DNA of 7,748 bases from an uncultured Bacteroides sp. (lineage in GTDB: Bacteria; Bacteroidota; Bacteroidia; Bacteroidales; Bacteroidaceae): the NCBI RefSeq assembly GCF_910578895.1, contig NZ_CAJTSC010000012.1:20432-28179 (forward strand), read 5' to 3'. The notes under the pieces are model-generated. The model saw only the letters and a program-made list of their open reading frames with translations. It was not told where the DNA came from and searched no databases. Below, one piece after another: positions 5,302 through 7,748 of this stretch. The position numbers were made by a program, and so were the translations under genes. Numbering within the stretch: position 1 is the first letter of the stretch; the number at the start of each line of letters is the position of its first letter.

Positions 5302-6082
5302 ATCCGTCGGGTGTTATGGTGAATGTATAATAGCTGCGCTTTTTCATGCAGTCGCTCATGTAGTACATGATACCATCCTCGAAAAGGTTTTCCTCGAACA
5401 CGTGGTGCTCGTGGGCGGCAGTGCAGAATTGCAGCCCGGGAAATTCGGTCACGTAGCGGTGAAAGACGCGTGCCACATTATTATTGAATTGGTCGGCGTA
5501 TGGCCGGACGTGCATGGACACTACGGTTTTGTCAAACTCATTCCGGCGGTCGGTCAGTTCCTTCTCAAGGAACATGAAGTCGGGAATGGGGCGGGAGTAG
5601 TCGAACTCCATCGCATTGGTATTGAGGCATACGAACTTTATCCGCCCGGCAATGAACGAGAAGTTGGGATTGCCGAATACGGCACGGTATGTCTCTTCTC
5701 CTGTGCCGAGGCAGTCGTGGTTGCCAATCAGGACCACGTAGGGCACGCGGAGCTTGTTCATGATGTCACGTTGCCACAGAAATTCGTCTGTAACACCGAA
5801 ATCGCTCATGTCGCCGCCGTGGATGACGAAGTCGATGTCGTTACGTTTGTTTATCTCTTTTACGAAATCCAGCGTCTCGTCATGCCAGCGTTGCGAGTCG
5901 CCCATGGTCACGAATTTAATTGTCGTTTTGTCCTGGCAATTGTGTTCTATTTTTGCGATGTTGTGTGCATTGACGTTGGTTTCGCCACTGATGCGTACGT
6001 CATAAGGGTGGTAGTCTATCATTTCACAACTGTGCATAAGCAGGCAAAGCAACGATAGGAGTAGGGGAGTATATTGTTTCAT
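5276..6082 (-). CDS. Lipoprotein calcineurin-like metallophosphoesterase
   Basis: A 268-residue member of the calcineurin-like metallophosphoesterase superfamily, expected to hydrolyse phosphoesters with a two-metal centre. The N-terminus is a lipoprotein signal (hydrophobic 6-16, lipobox-like LMHSC with Cys19), so it should be anchored on the periplasmic or outer face of the envelope. The metal-ligand blocks are in order: GDSQ (61-64), HGGDMSD (88-94), GNHD (120-123), SMH (189-191) and AAHEHH (222-227, ligands His224 and His226). Only the first block departs from the usual DxH, with Gln64 in place of His; Gln occurs at this site in some relatives. The start ATG 6082 is followed directly by the signal sequence, and a -7 promoter box lies 41 bp upstream. 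It is the first gene of an operon with the overlapping envelope protein gene. The substrate (nucleotide, phospholipid or other) is unknown. Confidence 0.9.
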   Translation of the reverse strand: MKQYTPLLLSLLCLLMHSCEMIDYHPYDVRISGETNVNAHNIAKIEHNCQDKTTIKFVTMGDSQRWHDETLDFVKEINKRNDIDFVIHGGDMSDFGVTDEFLWQRDIMNKLRVPYVVLIGNHDCLGTGEETYRAVFGNPNFSFIAGRIKFVCLNTNAMEFDYSRPIPDFMFLEKELTDRRNEFDKTVVSMHVRPYADQFNNNVARVFHRYVTEFPGLQFCTAAHEHHVFEENLFEDGIMYYMSDCMKKRSYYTFTITPDGYEREVVFF

Positions 6083-6122
6083 TGCGTTTATAAGGGTTAT
6101 GTGAGTTCTTGAAAACCGGGGG

Positions 6123-6130
6123 CAAAGATA
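6123..6130 (-). promoter_or_regulatory. -7 promoter element of the phosphoesterase operon
   Basis: Plus-strand CAAAGATA reads TATCTTTG on the minus strand, identical to the -7 elements at 27-34 and 7646-7653. No good TTTG lies 19-20 bp upstream, so the -33 element is weak or absent. The predicted start is near 6116, leaving a leader of about 34 nt. GAAAACCGGG (6111-6120) and CCCGTTTTC (6157-6165) form an imperfect inverted repeat on both sides of the box. Confidence 0.55.
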
Positions 6131-6206
6131 GAGTTTTCATTCAAAAGAAGATTTGTCCCGTTTTCCGTTTTTTTGTTCTGTAAGTGATAATCGGGCCGTT
6201 ACGGCG

Positions 6207-6232
6207 TGCGCGGCTTTTCATTCGCAGGAGTT
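6207..6232 (-). repeat. Intergenic repeat element, copy 2
   Basis: On the minus strand this reads AACTCCTGCGAATGAAAA followed by GCCGCGCA, 23 of 26 aligned bases identical to the copy at 4465-4492. It lies 56 nt after the stop codon of the MATE gene (6289), in the same orientation as the other copy. A small perfect hairpin GCCG-TTA-CGGC (6195-6205) sits right beside it, and a weak TCATTT/AAATGA stem (6234-6249) lies on the other side. No U-tract follows, so it is not an evident intrinsic terminator, and I see no other clear terminator for the MATE gene. Confidence 0.6.
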
Positions 6233-6288
6233 ATCATTTTGCTAAATGAAGAAGTCGTGACCGGGACGGGATGCGGTCGGTCTTAATC

Positions 6289-7620
6289 TTACCTTGGTTT
6301 CCTGACATATATGCACAGCGCAACGGCTGCCGTGACGAATGCGAAGAAGTCTGATACGGGCATGCTCGTCCAGATACCGTCCAACCCCATGTAGCGGGGC
6401 AGGATAACCAGCCCGGGCAGCAGGTATAACAACTGCCGGGTGAGGGAGAGGAATATGCTGATTTTCGCCTTGCCGATGCTTTGAAAGAAGTTGCCGATGA
6501 CGATTTGTGCGCCTACCAGCGGAAACATGGCTATGCCGATGCGTACTCCTCTTGACGCCATGCCGATTAACTGCCCGTCATTCGTAAAGAGAGCGGAAAC
6601 GGCATGCGGAAACAGTTCGCAGACGACAAAGCCGGTACTGGTGATACACACGCCTGTAATAATACTCAGGCGTAGTGTCGCTTTTACGCGTTCGTATTTC
6701 TGTGCTCCGAAGTTATAGCCCACGATGGGTTGCATGCCCATTGTCAATCCCAATACAATCATTACGTATAGCACCAGCAACCGGTTCATGATGCCGTATG
6801 CCCCGATAGCCATGTCGCCGCCGTAGCGTTGCAGGCTATTGTTGACAATGATGACGATGACGCACGCCGTAACGTTCATCAGGAACGGTGACATCCCTAT
6901 GGAGAATATGCTGCCGATGATACGTTTTTTCATTTTCCAGAAGTCCGGTTGCAGCCGCACGATACTCGTCTTCTGCAGAAAATGGCTCACTACCCATATC
7001 ATGCCGATGAACTGTGAGATAACCGTTGCCATTGCCGCACCGCGAATGCCCCAGCCGAAGCGGAAGATGAATACGGGAGCCAGTATGACGTTGCATACCA
7101 CTGTAACCATTGACGTCAGCATGGCTTTTTTCGGATATCCGGTAGCGCGCATCACGTTGTTCAGCCCAATCATGGTATAGGCGATGGGGGTACCCGGCAG
7201 GATTACTTGCATAAAGTCTCGTGCGTATGGCAGGGTATCGTTGCTCGCTCCGAAGAAACACAGTATTTCATCCAAAAAGATAAAAGAGATACCGCCAAAT
7301 AAGATTGAGTTGACAAGGCATAGCATCAAGGTGTTGCCCAACACTTTCGTGGCGCCGTCCATGTCTTTCTGTCCCAGCCGTATGGACGAGATAGTGGCAC
7401 CGCCCGCCGAAACCAGTGTGCAGAAAGCGACCACCAGGTTCATCAACGGGAAAGTAATGGCAAGTCCGGCGATGCCCATGGCACCTACGCCATGACCGAT
7501 GAATATACTGTCGATGATGTTGTATAGCGAAGTAATCGTCATACCGATAATGGCAGGGATGGAGTACTGCACAAGCAGTTTGCCGATTCGTTCGGTCCCC
7601 AGAATATGCGGATTGTTCAT
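6289..7620 (-). CDS. MATE-family multidrug/toxin efflux transporter
   Basis: A 443-residue polytopic inner-membrane protein of the MATE family, which exports cationic or other toxic compounds in exchange for Na+ or H+. Length and the ~12 hydrophobic segments in two internally similar halves are normal. Family signatures are visible: PAIIGMTITSLYNIIDSIFIG (22-42), SAGGATISSIRLGQKD (71-86), NVMRATGYPKKAM (155-167), and in the second half GMQPIVGYNFGAQKY (295-309) followed by a charged loop. The short cytoplasmic N-terminus before helix 1 supports ATG 7620, which lies 26 bp from a -7 promoter box. The gene seems to be its own unit: 206 bp of non-coding DNA with a separate promoter lies between it and the next gene. 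Substrate cannot be predicted; it could belong to the DinF-like or NorM-like side of the family. Confidence 0.93.
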   Translation of the reverse strand: MNNPHILGTERIGKLLVQYSIPAIIGMTITSLYNIIDSIFIGHGVGAMGIAGLAITFPLMNLVVAFCTLVSAGGATISSIRLGQKDMDGATKVLGNTLMLCLVNSILFGGISFIFLDEILCFFGASNDTLPYARDFMQVILPGTPIAYTMIGLNNVMRATGYPKKAMLTSMVTVVCNVILAPVFIFRFGWGIRGAAMATVISQFIGMIWVVSHFLQKTSIVRLQPDFWKMKKRIIGSIFSIGMSPFLMNVTACVIVIIVNNSLQRYGGDMAIGAYGIMNRLLVLYVMIVLGLTMGMQPIVGYNFGAQKYERVKATLRLSIITGVCITSTGFVVCELFPHAVSALFTNDGQLIGMASRGVRIGIAMFPLVGAQIVIGNFFQSIGKAKISIFLSLTRQLLYLLPGLVILPRYMGLDGIWTSMPVSDFFAFVTAAVALCIYVRKPR

Positions 7621-7645
7621 TGGATATATGTCAATTAAACTTCTG

Positions 7646-7653
7646 CAAAGATA
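7646..7653 (-). promoter_or_regulatory. -7 promoter element of the MATE gene
   Basis: Plus-strand CAAAGATA gives TATCTTTG on the minus strand, a full TAnnTTTG match. The inferred start near 7639 gives a leader of about 19 nt. No TTTG-like -33 element is evident at the expected place (about 7673-7677), so activation or a weaker promoter is possible. The palindrome CAAATATTTG (7655-7664) lies directly upstream. Confidence 0.55.
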
Positions 7654-7654
7654 A

Positions 7655-7664
7655 CAAATATTTG
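7655..7664. repeat. 10-bp perfect palindrome in the MATE promoter
   Basis: CAAATATTTG is self-complementary and sits 1 bp upstream of the MATE -7 element, in the promoter spacer, where a bound protein would interfere with transcription. Being AT-rich and short, it could also arise by chance. Confidence 0.35.
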
Positions 7665-7701
7665 CTCAGTTCGATGATTATTCAGACCTTTGCCCTGAAT
7701 A
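7661..7701 (+). promoter_or_regulatory. Possible rightward promoter and inverted repeat at the right edge
   Basis: TTTG (7661-7664) and GACCTTTG (7685-7692, one mismatch to TAnnTTTG) are 20 bp apart and would drive transcription to the right, out of the window. The second box lies within the 7-bp inverted repeat TATTCAG (7679-7685) / CTGAATA (7695-7701). If real, the MATE gene and a gene beyond the edge are divergently transcribed. The remaining bases to 7748 are AT-rich with no coding start that I can support. Confidence 0.25.
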
Positions 7702-7748
7702 TAAGAGCTTGTTTAAATTTTGTTCGGCATTATTTTGATAGTTCTTTT

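Noticed and set aside
5402..6058. 218-codon open frame on the plus strand
   Set aside because: Antisense to the metallophosphoesterase, whose complete motif set shows which strand is coding.
6195..6205. GCCG-TTA-CGGC hairpin as an intrinsic terminator of the MATE gene
   Set aside because: Only 4 bp of stem with a 3-nt loop and no T-run on the minus strand; also over 80 nt beyond the stop codon.

Overview
The window looks like ordinary chromosome from a Bacteroides-type bacterium (Bacteroidales). The proteins read like Bacteroides homologues. No start codon has a recognisable Shine-Dalgarno sequence. Several genes are preceded by the Bacteroidota promoter signature TAnnTTTG (-7), in two genic cases and one off-window case with a TTTG-like -33 element 19-20 bp upstream. 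No phage, transposon, CRISPR, tRNA or rRNA signal was seen.

Layout from left to right. At the left edge is a good leftward promoter for a gene outside the window, followed by an intrinsic terminator that closes a single-gene unit for a long-chain acyl-CoA synthetase (AMP-forming, minus strand). A 275-bp divergent region separates it from a small secreted protein of the DUF3108/TapB-like type (plus strand). That gene converges on a minus-strand CPA1-type K+/H+ (or Na+/H+) antiporter with a C-terminal RCK/TrkA-C domain, and the two 3' ends share one GC-rich hairpin. The antiporter promoter overlaps a long imperfect inverted repeat containing two TGTACA dyads, a candidate operator. Further right is a two-gene minus-strand operon: a lipoprotein calcineurin-like metallophosphoesterase whose 3' end overlaps by 26 bp the start of an exported, probably beta-rich envelope protein of unknown function. 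The last gene is a MATE-family multidrug/Na+ exporter (minus strand) with its own promoter and a palindrome-rich upstream region reaching the right edge.

The genes suggest envelope and homeostasis functions (fatty acid activation, ion exchange, drug export, periplasmic phosphoester hydrolysis) rather than one pathway. Apart from the coupled phosphoesterase/envelope pair they look like independent transcription units. I found no convincing large new system. The points most worth a second look are a ~26-nt element repeated 3' of two different genes, the dyads at the antiporter promoter, the coupled phosphoesterase/envelope pair with a T7 run at the junction, and a non-canonical catalytic-lysine motif in the acyl-CoA synthetase.
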